Positions 28,410 through 37,004 are shown, counted from the stretch's first letter. The stretch: 64,000 bases of DNA from Sulfitobacter dubius (GCF_900113435.1 NZ_FOPG01000002.1:310001-374000); one strand, 5' to 3'. A program made the numbers and translations. The notes: generated from the letters alone by a model not told the origin.

Positions 28410-29168
28410 ATGCAAGCGGATCAATCAACCATCGACCCCGCCGAGATCGCCAAATTCGAGGCGATGGCCGCCGAATGGTGGGATCTGAACGGCAAGTTCA
28501 AGCCGCTGCACATGCTGAACCCCTGCCGGTTGGATTACATCACCAGCCAAATCGCGGGCGAGTTTGACCGTGATCTAACTGTCGACGCGCCGTTTAAGGG
28601 TCTGCGCATTCTCGACATTGGGTGCGGCGGTGGGCTGCTCTCGGAACCGATGGCGCGGCTGGGGGCCGAGGTGGTCGGCGCGGATGCGGCGGCGGGCAAT
28701 ATCCCCGTTGCGCAAATCCACGCGCAACAGTCGGGGCTGGAGATTGATTACCGCCACACCACCGCCGAAGCCTTGGCCGAGGCGGGTGAGAAATTCGATG
28801 TGGTGCTCAATATGGAGGTCGTCGAACACGTTGCCTCCCCCATCGACTACCTGATCGCCTGCCGCCGCCTTCTGAAACCCGGCGGGCTGCACATCTGTTC
28901 GACCCTGAACCGAAATCCAAAGTCCTTTATGATGGCGATTGTGGGCGCAGAACATGTGATGCGCTGGCTGCCCAAGGGCACACATGACTGGAACAAGTTT
29001 ATCACGCCGGATGAACTTTTTGACCTGCTGAACCGCGCCGGATTGGAGCCTGTTGACCGCAAGGGGTTCGTCTTTAATCCCGTCGCATGGTCTTGGCGTC
29101 TGTCGGATCGGGATCTGAGCGTGAACTACGTGACCGCCAGCCTCAACCCTGGCTCAACTGACGTCTGA
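28410..29168 (+). CDS. ubiG: ubiquinone biosynthesis O-methyltransferase UbiG
   Basis: I start at ATG 28410, with AGGGAG 6 nt upstream, giving 252 residues; a TTG at 28380 is less likely. UbiG performs both O-methylations of the ubiquinone head group with S-adenosylmethionine. Motif I is [13 protein letters not shown] (68-80); [13 protein letters not shown] and [16 protein letters not shown] are further UbiG motifs. The N-terminus [18 protein letters not shown] (21-38) is diagnostic for the family. The 3' end overlaps the convergent marR-type gene by 26 nt. Confidence 0.97.
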   Translation: MQADQSTIDPAEIAKFEAMAAEWWDLNGKFKPLHMLNPCRLDYITSQIAGEFDRDLTVDAPFKGLRILDIGCGGGLLSEPMARLGAEVVGADAAAGNIPVAQIHAQQSGLEIDYRHTTAEALAEAGEKFDVVLNMEVVEHVASPIDYLIACRRLLKPGGLHICSTLNRNPKSFMMAIVGAEHVMRWLPKGTHDWNKFITPDELFDLLNRAGLEPVDRKGFVFNPVAWSWRLSDRDLSVNYVTASLNPGSTDV

Positions 29169-29583
29169 GCGCGCGCAGGATCGGCAGCGTGGCGCGGACC
29201 TGCTCTTCGCCCAGATCATCCACCACGTTCGAGATCATCGGCGTGATCGCATTCACCGCCGCATCCCGTGCCTGCCGCCCGGCAGGGCTGATCGCGACCA
29301 TTTTGCGCCGCGCATCGTCCCAATCGGGGCGGATATGCACATAACCGGCCCATTCCAGTTTGCTTAGCGTATTGGTCATTGCCCCGCGCGTGACGTTGAA
29401 TGTCTCGGCCAATTGCGCGGGCGAGCGTTCGCCGCCGTGCCACGACAGAGAGTTCAGCACCGAAAAATGCGAGATCTCCATCCCGCGCGGCAGAACCCGC
29501 GTGAGGCGGCTGCGCACCTGTTGATCGGCGGCCAGCAATTCACCGAACAGCATGATCGCAAGTGTATTTTTATCGTCGGTCAT
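29143..29583 (-). CDS. MarR family transcriptional regulator
   Basis: The 146-residue protein has a winged helix-turn-helix: [27 protein letters not shown] (about 54-80) is the recognition helix region and [16 protein letters not shown] (about 89-104) the wing. It probably binds DNA as a dimer. It is the last gene of a minus-strand run comF-grxC-amidohydrolase-marR, 11 nt after the amidohydrolase. Target and ligand are unknown. Its 3' end overlaps ubiG. Confidence 0.9.
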   Translation of the reverse strand: MTDDKNTLAIMLFGELLAADQQVRSRLTRVLPRGMEISHFSVLNSLSWHGGERSPAQLAETFNVTRGAMTNTLSKLEWAGYVHIRPDWDDARRKMVAISPAGRQARDAAVNAITPMISNVVDDLGEEQVRATLPILRALRRQLSQG

Positions 29584-29594
29584 TTTCGGTCCGG

Positions 29595-30425
29595 TCAGGG
29601 CGCGGCAAAGGGGCGGCGGTTGGCAAGGCTGGGCACTTTGGCGCGGGCCTTGTCACATTCTTCCATGTCCATGTCACAAAAGTAAACGCCGGGGGCCGTC
29701 CCGGCATCAAGCACGATCTCCCCCCAAGGGGCCACAACCAGCGAATGCCCATAGGTATCGCGGGTTTTGTGCTCGGCACTGGCGTGCGTGCCGGTCTGCG
29801 CCGGGGCCAACACATAGCAGCCATTCTCAATCGCTCGCGCCCGCAACAGGCTATGCCAATGCGCAGCCCCGGTAACCGGAGAGAAGGCGGCAGGCATCGT
29901 CAAGATCTGCGCTCCGGCTTCGGTGAGCGCCTGGTAAAGCGCCGGAAAACGCATGTCATAGCAAACCGACATGCCGATCTTGGCAAAGGGCGTCTCAGCC
30001 ACCACAGCCTTATCACCGGGGCGATAACCTGCGGATTCGCGGTAGGTCTCGGTCGCGCTGATATCCACGTCGAACATATGGATCTTGTCGTAGCGGGCCA
30101 CGACCTCTCCCTGAGGGGAGATCAGGAAAGACCGATTGGCAAAACGCCCATCGCCGCCCCGCGTCTTGAGCGCGAGTGAGCCGATCAGCAGCCAGATGCC
30201 CGCCTTCGCCGCCTCTTCGCGCAGGGCCGCGAGGGTGGCATCGTCTTCCTCATAGGCCAGCACCGACTGTTGATGGGATCGGCTGGTGCTGACGCAATTC
30301 GTCACCTCGGGGGTCAGGACAAACTCGGCCCCGCCCGCCACCGCCTCGCCCAGCAGGGCGCGGGTCTTGACCAGATTGGCGGCGGGGTCGTCCGAGACGT
30401 TGAGTTGCAGCAGCGCGATTTTCAT
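29595..30425 (-). CDS. nitrilase-superfamily amidase (Nit1/Nit2-like)
   Basis: The 276-residue carbon-nitrogen hydrolase has the catalytic triad E40 (VLTPE), K114 (RYDKIHMFD) and C155 (SVCYDMRFP). KIHMFD and CYDMRFP point to the Nit branch, whose members are deaminated-glutathione amidase or omega-amidase. That would fit the overlap of 4 nt with the glutaredoxin gene upstream, since glutaredoxin is glutathione-dependent. The exact substrate is inferred from family and neighbourhood. Confidence 0.88.
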   Translation of the reverse strand: MKIALLQLNVSDDPAANLVKTRALLGEAVAGGAEFVLTPEVTNCVSTSRSHQQSVLAYEEDDATLAALREEAAKAGIWLLIGSLALKTRGGDGRFANRSFLISPQGEVVARYDKIHMFDVDISATETYRESAGYRPGDKAVVAETPFAKIGMSVCYDMRFPALYQALTEAGAQILTMPAAFSPVTGAAHWHSLLRARAIENGCYVLAPAQTGTHASAEHKTRDTYGHSLVVAPWGEIVLDAGTAPGVYFCDMDMEECDKARAKVPSLANRRPFAAP

Positions 30426-30682
30426 CTGTCGCTCAGCAATGCATCCAGCTTGCCGGCACGGTCCAGCGCATAAAGCTCATCGCATCCACCGACATGCACA
30501 TCGCCGATAAAAATCTGCGGCACGGTCCGGGCACCGCCAGCACGCTGGATCATCTCTTTCTTGCGCTCTGGCTCCGACAGCACGTCGACCTCATCAAAGG
30601 CTGCGCCCTTTTGGGTCAGCAGGCGTTTGGCGGAATGGCAAAAACCGCAGAGCGGCGACGTGTAGATTTCGACAGGTTGCAT
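30422..30682 (-). CDS. grxC: glutaredoxin 3
   Basis: The 86-residue protein fits GrxC size. The redox site is C12-G-F-C15 in TSPLCGFCHSA, an unusual variant of the common CPYC. The cis-Pro loop TVPQIFI and the glutathione-binding GGCDEL (about 65-70) are present. It reduces disulfides with glutathione in the cytoplasm. The gene overlaps the amidase gene by 4 nt and follows comF after 37 nt. Confidence 0.95.
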   Translation of the reverse strand: MQPVEIYTSPLCGFCHSAKRLLTQKGAAFDEVDVLSEPERKKEMIQRAGGARTVPQIFIGDVHVGGCDELYALDRAGKLDALLSDR

Positions 30683-30719
30683 AGGATCACCCTTTGAACA
30701 GTTAACGTTGCACAGTGAT

Positions 30720-31451
30720 CTAGGTCTCTTTGGCCACGCGCGCCAGTGCCAGCACGAAAACGGGGCCGGACCCGGCGGCCAGACAAGCCTGCGTGCAGGC
30801 GGTCAATGTGGCGCCGGAGGTAAAGACATCGTCCACCAAGATCACCGGTCGCGTTATGATACGGTGCCGCCGCCGCGGATGCACGCGGATCGCCTGTTCC
30901 AACACCCGATACCGGGCTGCACGGCCCAAACCCTCCAACGAGGGCGTATGCCGGACCCGCTGCAACAGATCGGGACACCAGCGATGCCCGGTTTCCGCCG
31001 ACAGCGCCTTGGCCAGTAGAGCCGATTGATTGTAACGCCGTTTCAGTAAGCGCAGCCAATGCAGCGGCACCGGCGCGATGAGCGCTTCATGCGGCAGGAT
31101 GCCCTGCGCCGCATGCGCCATCCAGCGCGCGGCGGGGCGGGCGATCTCTTGCCGGTCGCTATGTTTCAGCGCCAGAACCAGCCTGCGCCCCATATCGCGG
31201 TAGATGAGCGCCGTGCGCCCCTGCGCCCAAGGCCGCGGCGTGGCAAGACAGGCATCACAATGGGGTGAACCCACGTCCCCGCCGCCCGGCAGGGGCAGCC
31301 CGCAGGCATCGCAGACCGTTCCCCCGATGAAGGCCGTGTCGCGCCAGCAGGCGCCGCAGAGGCCAAAGTCTGCGTCCACCACCCCGCCACAGCCCAGACA
31401 GCGCGGCGGGTAAATTAATGAGAGCGCTGTTTGAAGTCCCCGTGCCGGCAT
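30720..31451 (-). CDS. ComF family phosphoribosyltransferase-like protein
   Basis: I choose ATG 31451 (243 residues), right before LQTALSLIYPPRCLGCG; an upstream in-frame ATG at 31475 lies inside the divergent gene. The N-terminal zinc-ribbon has CLGCGG, CGACW, CDACG and CDAC pairs. The C-terminal domain has the PRPP-type motif VILVDDVFTSGATL (about 203-216). ComF proteins take part in DNA uptake in competent bacteria, but in other groups their role is unproven. It starts only 14 nt from the divergent methyltransferase gene. Confidence 0.9.
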   Translation of the reverse strand: MPARGLQTALSLIYPPRCLGCGGVVDADFGLCGACWRDTAFIGGTVCDACGLPLPGGGDVGSPHCDACLATPRPWAQGRTALIYRDMGRRLVLALKHSDRQEIARPAARWMAHAAQGILPHEALIAPVPLHWLRLLKRRYNQSALLAKALSAETGHRWCPDLLQRVRHTPSLEGLGRAARYRVLEQAIRVHPRRRHRIITRPVILVDDVFTSGATLTACTQACLAAGSGPVFVLALARVAKET

Positions 31452-31465
31452 TCTATGTGTTCCCC

Positions 31466-32284
31466 ATGACAGCACAGCCCACCTTGACCGACCCCAAGGC
31501 CCTCACCCATCGTCGCGCCCGCGCAACGGCGCGGGGCATGTTCCTGCAACAGGCAGCCGCCGATGAGGTTCAGGATCGGGTGGGATTGGTTAAGAAAGCG
31601 TTTACCGCGCCAGCCATCGTGACAGCGTTCCCGCAGGTCTGGGCGGCATCCTTCCCCGAGGCCAAGATTATCCCCGAAGCCGATGTGCTGGCGCTAGAAC
31701 CGCAGGCTCATGATCTGGTGATCCACGCTATGGGTTTGCACTGGGCGAATGATCCGATCGGCCAGCTGATCCAATGCCGCCGTGCGCTGCGGCCCGATGG
31801 GCTGTTGCACGCCGTGGCGCTTGGCGGGCAGACCCTGCATGAATTGCGCGCCTGTCTTGGCCAAGCCGAAGCCGAAGTGACCGGCGGCCTCTCCCCGCGC
31901 ATCGCCCCGATGGGGGAACTGCGCGACCTTGGCGCGCTGTTGCAACGTTCCGGACTGGCGCTGCCGGTGGCCGACAGCCAGCCGCTGACCGTGGAATACG
32001 AAAACGCTTGGGCCCTGATGCGCGACCTGCGCGAGATGGGGGAAACCAACGCTTTGCAAGCACGTCTGCGCCGCCCCACTGGTCGCGCGGTCCTGACCCG
32101 CGCGGCAGAGCTCTATGCCACGCATTTCACCGCTCCCTCGGGCCGGATCACCGCGACCTTTGACATGATCTTCCTCGCCGGGTGGGCACCGGATGAAAGC
32201 CAGCAGAAACCGCTGCGCCCCGGTTCGGCGCAGCAACGGCTGGCAGATGCGCTGAATAGTCGCGAGGAACCCCTCCCCGATTGA
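31466..32284 (+). CDS. SAM-dependent methyltransferase (BioC/NDUFAF5-like)
   Basis: I start at ATG 31466 (272 residues) because the preceding codons cover the comF start. The region VLALEPQAHDLVIHAMGLHWANDPIGQL (about 75-102) and RRALRPDGLLHAVALGGQTLHEL (about 107-129) match the methyltransferase fold of the human NDUFAF5/C20orf7 and BioC group, found beside grxC and hemH in Rhodobacterales. The glycine-rich motif I is poorly kept, so SAM binding may be atypical. NDUFAF5 homologues act on complex I assembly; for this protein that is only a possibility. hemH follows on the same strand. Confidence 0.82.
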   Translation: MTAQPTLTDPKALTHRRARATARGMFLQQAAADEVQDRVGLVKKAFTAPAIVTAFPQVWAASFPEAKIIPEADVLALEPQAHDLVIHAMGLHWANDPIGQLIQCRRALRPDGLLHAVALGGQTLHELRACLGQAEAEVTGGLSPRIAPMGELRDLGALLQRSGLALPVADSQPLTVEYENAWALMRDLREMGETNALQARLRRPTGRAVLTRAAELYATHFTAPSGRITATFDMIFLAGWAPDESQQKPLRPGSAQQRLADALNSREEPLPD

Positions 32285-32308
32285 CCCAATCTGCAAAGCG
32301 GCTATCTC
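32281..32308 (+). promoter_or_regulatory. possible hemH promoter
   Basis: TTGACC (32281-32286) overlaps the stop codon of the methyltransferase gene and is followed after 16 nt by TATCTC (32303-32308), 30 nt before the hemH ATG. The -35 is good, the -10 weak. Confidence 0.33.
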
Positions 32309-32337
32309 TGCGCGGATCATATGTGCGAGGAAACCCC

Positions 32338-33396
32338 ATGCAGGCACCCCAGCCCGAGACGGCCCGACCCCAACACGGCCCCAGCGATCACCCCAAAGTC
32401 CCGCGTCCCAAGGTTGGCGTTCTGCTCGCCAACCTCGGCACGCCGGACGGCTATGACTATTGGTCGATGCGCCGCTACCTGAGCGAGTTCCTCTCGGACC
32501 GCCGGGTGATCGACTACAGCCCGTGGAAATGGCAGCCGCTGTTGCAGACGGTGATCCTGACCAAACGCCCCTTCACCAGCGGCGCGGCCTATAAATCAAT
32601 CTGGAACGAGGCCGAGAACGAAAGCCCGTTGGCGACGATAACCAAGTCGCAAACCGCCAAGATCAAGGCGGCGCTGCAGGCGCGTTACGGCACGGATGTG
32701 ATGGTCGATTACGCCATGCGCTATGGCAATCCATCGACCCAGTCCAAGGTCGAAGCGATGGTTGCCGCAGGATGCCAAAAGATCCTGTTTTTCCCGCTTT
32801 ATCCGCAATACGCCGGGGCCACGACCGCAACGGCGAATGACGCTTTCTTTGCTGCATTGGCCAAAGAGAAATGGCAGCCTGCCTCGCGTACGGTCGCGCC
32901 TTATTTTGACCGGCCCGACTATATCGAAGCGCTGGCGCAATCGGTTGAGCGTGCCTATGCCGCGAAGGACAAAAAGCCCGACCTGCTGGTCTGCTCCTAC
33001 CACGGTTTGCCGCAGCGCTATTTGATGGAGGGTGACCCCTATCATTGCCAATGCCAGAAAACGACGCGCCTGTTGAAAGAGCGTTTGGGCTGGCAGGACA
33101 GCGAGATCATGACGACCTTCCAATCGCAATTCGGCCCCGAAGAATGGTTGCAGCCTTACACGGTTGAAGAGGTCGCCCGTCAGGCCAAAGCTGGCAAGAA
33201 AAGCATCGCCGTCTGCGCGCCTGCCTTTTCGGCGGATTGCATCGAAACGCTGGAAGAGATCAACGAAGAGATCAAGGAGAGCTTTGAAGAGGCGGGCGGC
33301 GAGGATTTCACCTATATCCCATGCCTTAACGATGATGACGCGCATATCGAGGCACTGACCACGATCATCAGCGAAAATCTAGCCGGTTGGGTCTAA
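32338..33396 (+). CDS. hemH: ferrochelatase
   Basis: I use ATG 32338 (GAGGA 6 nt upstream), giving 352 residues. Ferrochelatase inserts Fe2+ into protoporphyrin IX, the last step of heme synthesis. GVLLANLGTPDGYDYWSMRRYL covers the start of the domain (about 27-48); the catalytic His is in SYHGLPQRY and the acidic metal residue in FQSQFGPEEWLQP. The Cys pairs HCQCQKTT and CAPAFSADCIETLEE near 230 and 284 fit the 2Fe-2S-type ferrochelatases seen in alphaproteobacteria, but cluster binding is not certain. A strong terminator follows. Confidence 0.97.
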   Translation: MQAPQPETARPQHGPSDHPKVPRPKVGVLLANLGTPDGYDYWSMRRYLSEFLSDRRVIDYSPWKWQPLLQTVILTKRPFTSGAAYKSIWNEAENESPLATITKSQTAKIKAALQARYGTDVMVDYAMRYGNPSTQSKVEAMVAAGCQKILFFPLYPQYAGATTATANDAFFAALAKEKWQPASRTVAPYFDRPDYIEALAQSVERAYAAKDKKPDLLVCSYHGLPQRYLMEGDPYHCQCQKTTRLLKERLGWQDSEIMTTFQSQFGPEEWLQPYTVEEVARQAKAGKKSIAVCAPAFSADCIETLEEINEEIKESFEEAGGEDFTYIPCLNDDDAHIEALTTIISENLAGWV

Positions 33397-33405
33397 GCCG
33401 ATCCG

Positions 33406-33430
33406 GGGGTCGCTGCGGCGGCCCCTTTTT
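33406..33430 (+). terminator. hemH terminator
   Basis: GGGGTCGC (33406-33413) pairs with GCGGCCCC (33418-33425), one G-U pair, 4-nt loop, followed by TTTTT. It starts 10 nt after the hemH stop. Confidence 0.85.
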
Positions 33431-33450
33431 CAAAACCATACGCAGAATAC

Positions 33451-33479
33451 AAAAAAGGCGGTGCACTGCACCGCCTTTT
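33451..33479. terminator. bidirectional terminator between hemH and the 60-residue protein gene
   Basis: The near-perfect palindrome GGCGGTGCA-C-TGCACCGCC (33457-33475) is flanked by AAAAAA on the left and TTTT on the right, so it can stop transcripts from both sides. It lies 21 nt after the stop of the small protein gene. Confidence 0.88.
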
Positions 33480-33500
33480 CCGTTTGATCGTCAGTTCCGA

Positions 33501-33683
33501 TTAGTCGGAAGCAACAGCTGCGGCAACCAGTGCCAACAGGATCAGGGGAACCAGGATGCCCGAGGACGAACCTGTTGTTTCTTCCACGATGACCGGTGCT
33601 TCGACGATTGGCTCGGCCAGCGAACCAGCAAAAGCAGTCGATGCAGCAGCGGACAGAGCAGCGGCGAGAACGAGTTTCTTCAT
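33501..33683 (-). CDS. 60-residue secreted or membrane peptide
   Basis: The start is ATG 33683 with GGAGG 6 nt upstream, a near-ideal ribosome binding site; longer in-frame starts lack this. Residues 1-19 are a signal peptide (MKKLVLAAALSAAASTAFA, cut before G20). The middle is Pro/Glu-rich (AEPIVEAPVIVEETTGSSSG), and residues 43-58 (ILVPLILLALVAAAVA) form a second hydrophobic helix before a short SD tail. It should end as a tiny membrane protein with a short periplasmic stretch. It has its own terminator and sits alone beside hemH. Function unknown; the strong translation signals suggest high expression. Confidence 0.82.
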   Translation of the reverse strand: MKKLVLAAALSAAASTAFAGSLAEPIVEAPVIVEETTGSSSGILVPLILLALVAAAVASD

Positions 33684-33824
33684 AACATAACCTCCAGAAT
33701 AGGCGTGCAGTATCATGTACATACACGCGCCCAAGACTTACCTCGTGACTCCGTTCTAAACAGTATCGGCAAAAGTTTGCAAACCCGGAATCAGCTATTG
33801 CATCAAGGAATCAGGAAAATGTCG

Positions 33825-34436
33825 TCAAATAAGCAACACTTGGGTGCCGACCTTTGTGAAGGCAAAAAGTTCGGCGATATGTTCGTTATAGAGCCCGATG
33901 CAACCATTGGAAGACTTACGTCCAATTTTTCTTGTGTCGTGGGTTCCGTGGATACGATAATAGGTCCAGCTGAGGTATAGCGCGTGGGAGCCCAAGGGGT
34001 TGTCCGGGCCGGGGCCAACATAGGGCGGCCACTCGGGATTACGCTTCAGCATCGAAGGCGTCGGGCGCCAGCTTGGCCCCTCTACTTTCTTGATGATCCG
34101 GGTACGGCCACGACGGGTCAGGTCTTCGGTCAGGGGCACGGACGAAGGGTAAAGCTTGTAAACGCTTTGATCTTCGGACCAGTAATGCACCGCGCGGCTG
34201 TCAATATCTACCAGCACCGCGCCGTTGCGCGTGTCGCTGAAATAAGGCCGCCAATCCAACATGCGGAAGCTAGAGACATTGCGCTTGACCGATTCAGTCA
34301 AATCGCGCTCTGCTTCGGTGGTCGCGTCTGAGTTAAAAGAAGAGGTATCTTGCGCCAGTGCCGGGGTGGCAAGCATCGCAGCACTGCCAGCAAGGAAGCC
34401 ACGACGGCTCTGAAACGAAAAACGGTGAGCGGACAT
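33825..34436 (-). CDS. L,D-transpeptidase (YkuD fold), Tat-type signal
   Basis: I start at ATG 34436 (GGAG 7 nt upstream), giving 203 residues. The N-terminus has a twin-arginine-like signal, SRRGFLAGSAAMLATPALA (10-28). The YkuD catalytic domain (about 72-203) shows H163-G-T and the nucleophile C179 in SSNGCIGL, i.e. the HxGT...S-x-G-C pattern. Such enzymes form 3-3 peptidoglycan crosslinks or attach proteins to the wall in the periplasm. A second L,D-transpeptidase lies at 35.2 kb, with a CAP lipoprotein between. Its own promoter is visible at 34475-34503. Confidence 0.93.
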   Translation of the reverse strand: MSAHRFSFQSRRGFLAGSAAMLATPALAQDTSSFNSDATTEAERDLTESVKRNVSSFRMLDWRPYFSDTRNGAVLVDIDSRAVHYWSEDQSVYKLYPSSVPLTEDLTRRGRTRIIKKVEGPSWRPTPSMLKRNPEWPPYVGPGPDNPLGSHALYLSWTYYRIHGTHDTRKIGRKSSNGCIGLYNEHIAELFAFTKVGTQVLLI

Positions 34437-34474
34437 GGAGCGTCTCCAAACTGAAATTATGCTAATTAATGCCA

Positions 34475-34503
34475 CATATATGGCTTGAAAGTCGCAGTTT
34501 CAA
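34475..34503 (-). promoter_or_regulatory. putative promoter of the L,D-transpeptidase gene
   Basis: On the minus strand TTGAAA (34503-34498) and TATATG (34480-34475) are 17 nt apart, 39 nt before the ATG at 34436. The surrounding bases are AT-rich compared with the rest of the window. Confidence 0.5.
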
Positions 34504-34603
34504 TTGAAACCGCTGTTTGATGGCAGACTCACGCCTATGTGCGTTTGAACTGCAACGCACCCCGATGTAAGGCAGAAAAAATTTCATTGCGTGGAGCGCT
34601 CAT

Positions 34604-35101
34604 ATGATCCGTATCCTGTCCATCCTGCTGGCGCTGACGGTTGCGCTGTCTGCCTGTGCCCCGTCCAGCACGACCGGTGGCAAAGCCGGCGGTTCCTACC
34701 GCATCAGCCGTTCCGACGCGGGTACAATCCAATTCCGCATGCTCGACTCGGTGAATGCGCTGCGCAGCTCTGCTGGGGTCACGCCCTTGGCGCTGGATGC
34801 CAAACTGAACGCCGCCGCCGCGACACACTCGCGCGATATGTCGGTGCAAAACCGGCCATGGCACTTCGGCTCTGATGGATCGTCGCCAATCGACCGTATC
34901 CAACGCGTTGGCTATACCGGCGGTCTGGTTGGCGAAGTGATCTCGGAAACCTATGAGACCGAGCTTGAGACCCTCGCCGCTTGGATGGAGCAGCCAGACA
35001 CCCGCCGCATCTTGATGGCGCCCGATGGCCGCCAGATGGGTTTCTCTTGGTATCAGGAAAACGGTGGCAAGATCTGGTGGACGCTGGTCGTCGGCAACTG
35101 A
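34604..35101 (+). CDS. CAP/SCP-domain lipoprotein
   Basis: The 165-residue protein has a lipoprotein signal with lipobox LSAC (C18). The CAP domain (about 42-165) is shown by LDSVNALRSSAGVTPLALDAKLNAAAATHSRDM, with the His in AATHSRDM and the pair PWHFGSDG and VGEVISETYET, where the family has its second His and acidic residues. The ending KIWWTLVVGN is typical. Bacterial CAP proteins are secreted or envelope proteins of mostly unknown activity. GGAG lies 7 nt before the ATG. It is divergent from one L,D-transpeptidase and convergent with the other. Confidence 0.9.
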   Translation: MIRILSILLALTVALSACAPSSTTGGKAGGSYRISRSDAGTIQFRMLDSVNALRSSAGVTPLALDAKLNAAAATHSRDMSVQNRPWHFGSDGSSPIDRIQRVGYTGGLVGEVISETYETELETLAAWMEQPDTRRILMAPDGRQMGFSWYQENGGKIWWTLVVGN

Positions 35102-35125
35102 TCTTTCGCTGAACAATCAGCTTAT

Positions 35126-35153
35126 CCGGCCCCTGCGGGGGCCGGTGTCGTTT
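35126..35153 (+). terminator. terminator of the CAP lipoprotein gene
   Basis: CCGGCCCC (35126-35133) pairs with GGGGCCGG (35138-35145), loop TGCG, followed by TGTCGTTT. The stem is strong, the U-tract imperfect. It also lies 16 nt from the stop of the opposing transpeptidase gene. Confidence 0.7.
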
Positions 35154-35168
35154 CTACCTAGCCTTTGA

Positions 35169-35666
35169 TCAAGGTGTGATCAGGATCGGCGTGCCATCGC
35201 GCACCATCGCATAGACATCTTCGATCTCTTTGTTGGTGACGGCGATACAGCCCCAAGTCCAATCGTGCTTTTCCTTCTTCCGCGGGTCTTTCTGCCCGTG
35301 AATAAAGATGTCGCCGCCGGGGCTCTTGCCCATCGAACGTGCATATTCGGTATCCAACTGGTTCGGGTAATCGATACCAATTGAAAGATGGAACCGGCTG
35401 TTCGGATTGCGGCGGTCGATTCGGTACAGCCCTTCGGGCGTGCGCCCGTCCCCCTCAAAGGTCTTGTGACCAACCGGAGCGAAGCCCAGCTTGATCGGAT
35501 AGTCCTCCAGCACGCGGTTATGATGCAACAACATCATGCGACGTTGGCTTTTGTTCACAACCACATAGGTCACTTCGGGACCGTTGTATCGTTTAAATTT
35601 ACTGCTGCTGCACGCACCAAGCGCCACCATAGCGGTGCCGCCAAGTATCATTGTCCTGCGCTTCAT
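35169..35666 (-). CDS. L,D-transpeptidase lipoprotein
   Basis: I start at ATG 35666, giving 165 residues with a lipobox VALGAC (C19); the frame is open 24 codons further, but those residues are not signal-like. The YkuD domain covers about 33-165. The catalytic pattern is H123-G in DIFIHGQKDP and C140 in HDWTWGCIAVTN, where TWGC replaces the more common S-x-GC. This is nearer to the ErfK/YafK-type group than the first transpeptidase. It is predicted to be held in the envelope by its lipid anchor. Confidence 0.9.
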   Translation of the reverse strand: MKRRTMILGGTAMVALGACSSSKFKRYNGPEVTYVVVNKSQRRMMLLHHNRVLEDYPIKLGFAPVGHKTFEGDGRTPEGLYRIDRRNPNSRFHLSIGIDYPNQLDTEYARSMGKSPGGDIFIHGQKDPRKKEKHDWTWGCIAVTNKEIEDVYAMVRDGTPILITP

Positions 35667-35780
35667 CACTGTGCCCTCAAAGCCCCGGCCATTCCGGCCC
35701 TTTTTACCTGAGCTACCACAATGAGGGATTAATTTCATTCAAAAAGAGGTGATGAGCCGAGCCAAATGCAGCCCCTTTGC

Positions 35781-37004
35781 CTAACCTTCCGGCAGTGTCA
35801 GGCAGGCGGCAAGCTCCACATGCGACGACCAGCGAAACTGATCCACAACCTGCACCCAGTCCAGCCGATACCCTGCCGCCACCATGTTTTGCACATCGCG
35901 GGCAAAGCTGACCGGGTTGCACGAAACATAGGCCACGCGCGGCACCCCGGCACGGATAATCTCGGCCACCTGCGCCTCGGCCCCGGCGCGAGGCGGGTCC
36001 AGCACAACGGCGTCGATCTTGGCCAATTCATCCGGCAAGAGCGGACGGCGGAACAGATCGCGTGTCTGAACGGTGAGCGGTTTGGCCCCCTTGGCCCGAC
36101 GCCAGCCGCCCTCAAGCGCGGCGATCATCTCGGCATCGCCCTCAACCGCATGAACCCGCGCCTTTTGCGCCAGTGGCAAAGCGAAGGTGCCGCAGCCTGC
36201 GAACAGGTCCGCCACGGTCTCGGCCTGCCCCACGGCATCTACGACGGCGTCGCGCAGGGCCGCTTCGCCATGGCGGGTGGCTTGCAAAAACGCGCCCGGC
36301 GGGGGCGTGACCGCTGCGCTGCCAAAGCGCTGCGCGGGCGGCGCACGCATCGCGATCACCTCGCCATCCCAAGTCAGCCGTGCCAGCGCCAAAGCCTCAC
36401 AGGTCTGCGCCAACTGCTGCCTCAGCGGCCCGTCGAGCGGTTTGCCATTGGCGACAGATACATCAAGCCCCTCTTCTGAAAGCGTCACTGTGACGGCCAA
36501 TTCGGCTTTCCGGCTGGTGCCGATCAGCGCCAATTCCTCGGCCACTTTCAGACCGGGCAACAGCGCGGGGTCGACCAGCTGACAGCCCGGCACCTCGATC
36601 AACACGTCAGAAGCGCGGCCATGGAACCCCGCCATGGCGCCCTTTTTCGTGCGGCGCGCGGCAAAGGTGGCCCGGCGGCGCGATTGCGCGGGGGAGGTTT
36701 GGATGGGGCGAAATTCTGTCTCTAACCCATGAGCCGAAAGCGCATTGCGCACCACATCGACCTTCCAAGCCGCCACGAAATCATCCGCGGCATGCTGCAA
36801 CTGGCAGCCGCCGCAGGATTTGAAATGGCGACAGGGCGGCGCGACCCGCTGGTCGGAGGGGGTGGCGATCCGCACATCGCGAAGCTGCTGCCCCTCGACA
36901 ACGCCGGTGACGGTTTCCCCCGGTAGGGTCATCGGGGCAAAGATCGGACCTTCGGCGATGCCATCGCCGTGGTGGCCGAGACGCAAGATTTCATGTTCTG
37001 TCAT
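35781..37004 (-). CDS. RNA m5U methyltransferase (TrmA/RlmC/RlmD family)
   Basis: I use ATG 37004 (407 residues). An N-terminal TRAM-like part is followed by the 4Fe-4S motif C-x5-CGGC (CRHFKSCGGC, about 59-68) with a distal Cys in VPGCQLVD, the SAM motif ADLFAGCGTFALPLA (about 262-276), DPPRAGAE (about 328-335) and the catalytic Cys in YVSCNPVSFARD (about 353-364). The enzyme makes 5-methyluridine in rRNA or tRNA; which base cannot be decided. It ends the run of two ABC exporters on the same strand, 37 nt after the second. Confidence 0.93.
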   Translation of the reverse strand: MTEHEILRLGHHGDGIAEGPIFAPMTLPGETVTGVVEGQQLRDVRIATPSDQRVAPPCRHFKSCGGCQLQHAADDFVAAWKVDVVRNALSAHGLETEFRPIQTSPAQSRRRATFAARRTKKGAMAGFHGRASDVLIEVPGCQLVDPALLPGLKVAEELALIGTSRKAELAVTVTLSEEGLDVSVANGKPLDGPLRQQLAQTCEALALARLTWDGEVIAMRAPPAQRFGSAAVTPPPGAFLQATRHGEAALRDAVVDAVGQAETVADLFAGCGTFALPLAQKARVHAVEGDAEMIAALEGGWRRAKGAKPLTVQTRDLFRRPLLPDELAKIDAVVLDPPRAGAEAQVAEIIRAGVPRVAYVSCNPVSFARDVQNMVAAGYRLDWVQVVDQFRWSSHVELAACLTLPEG

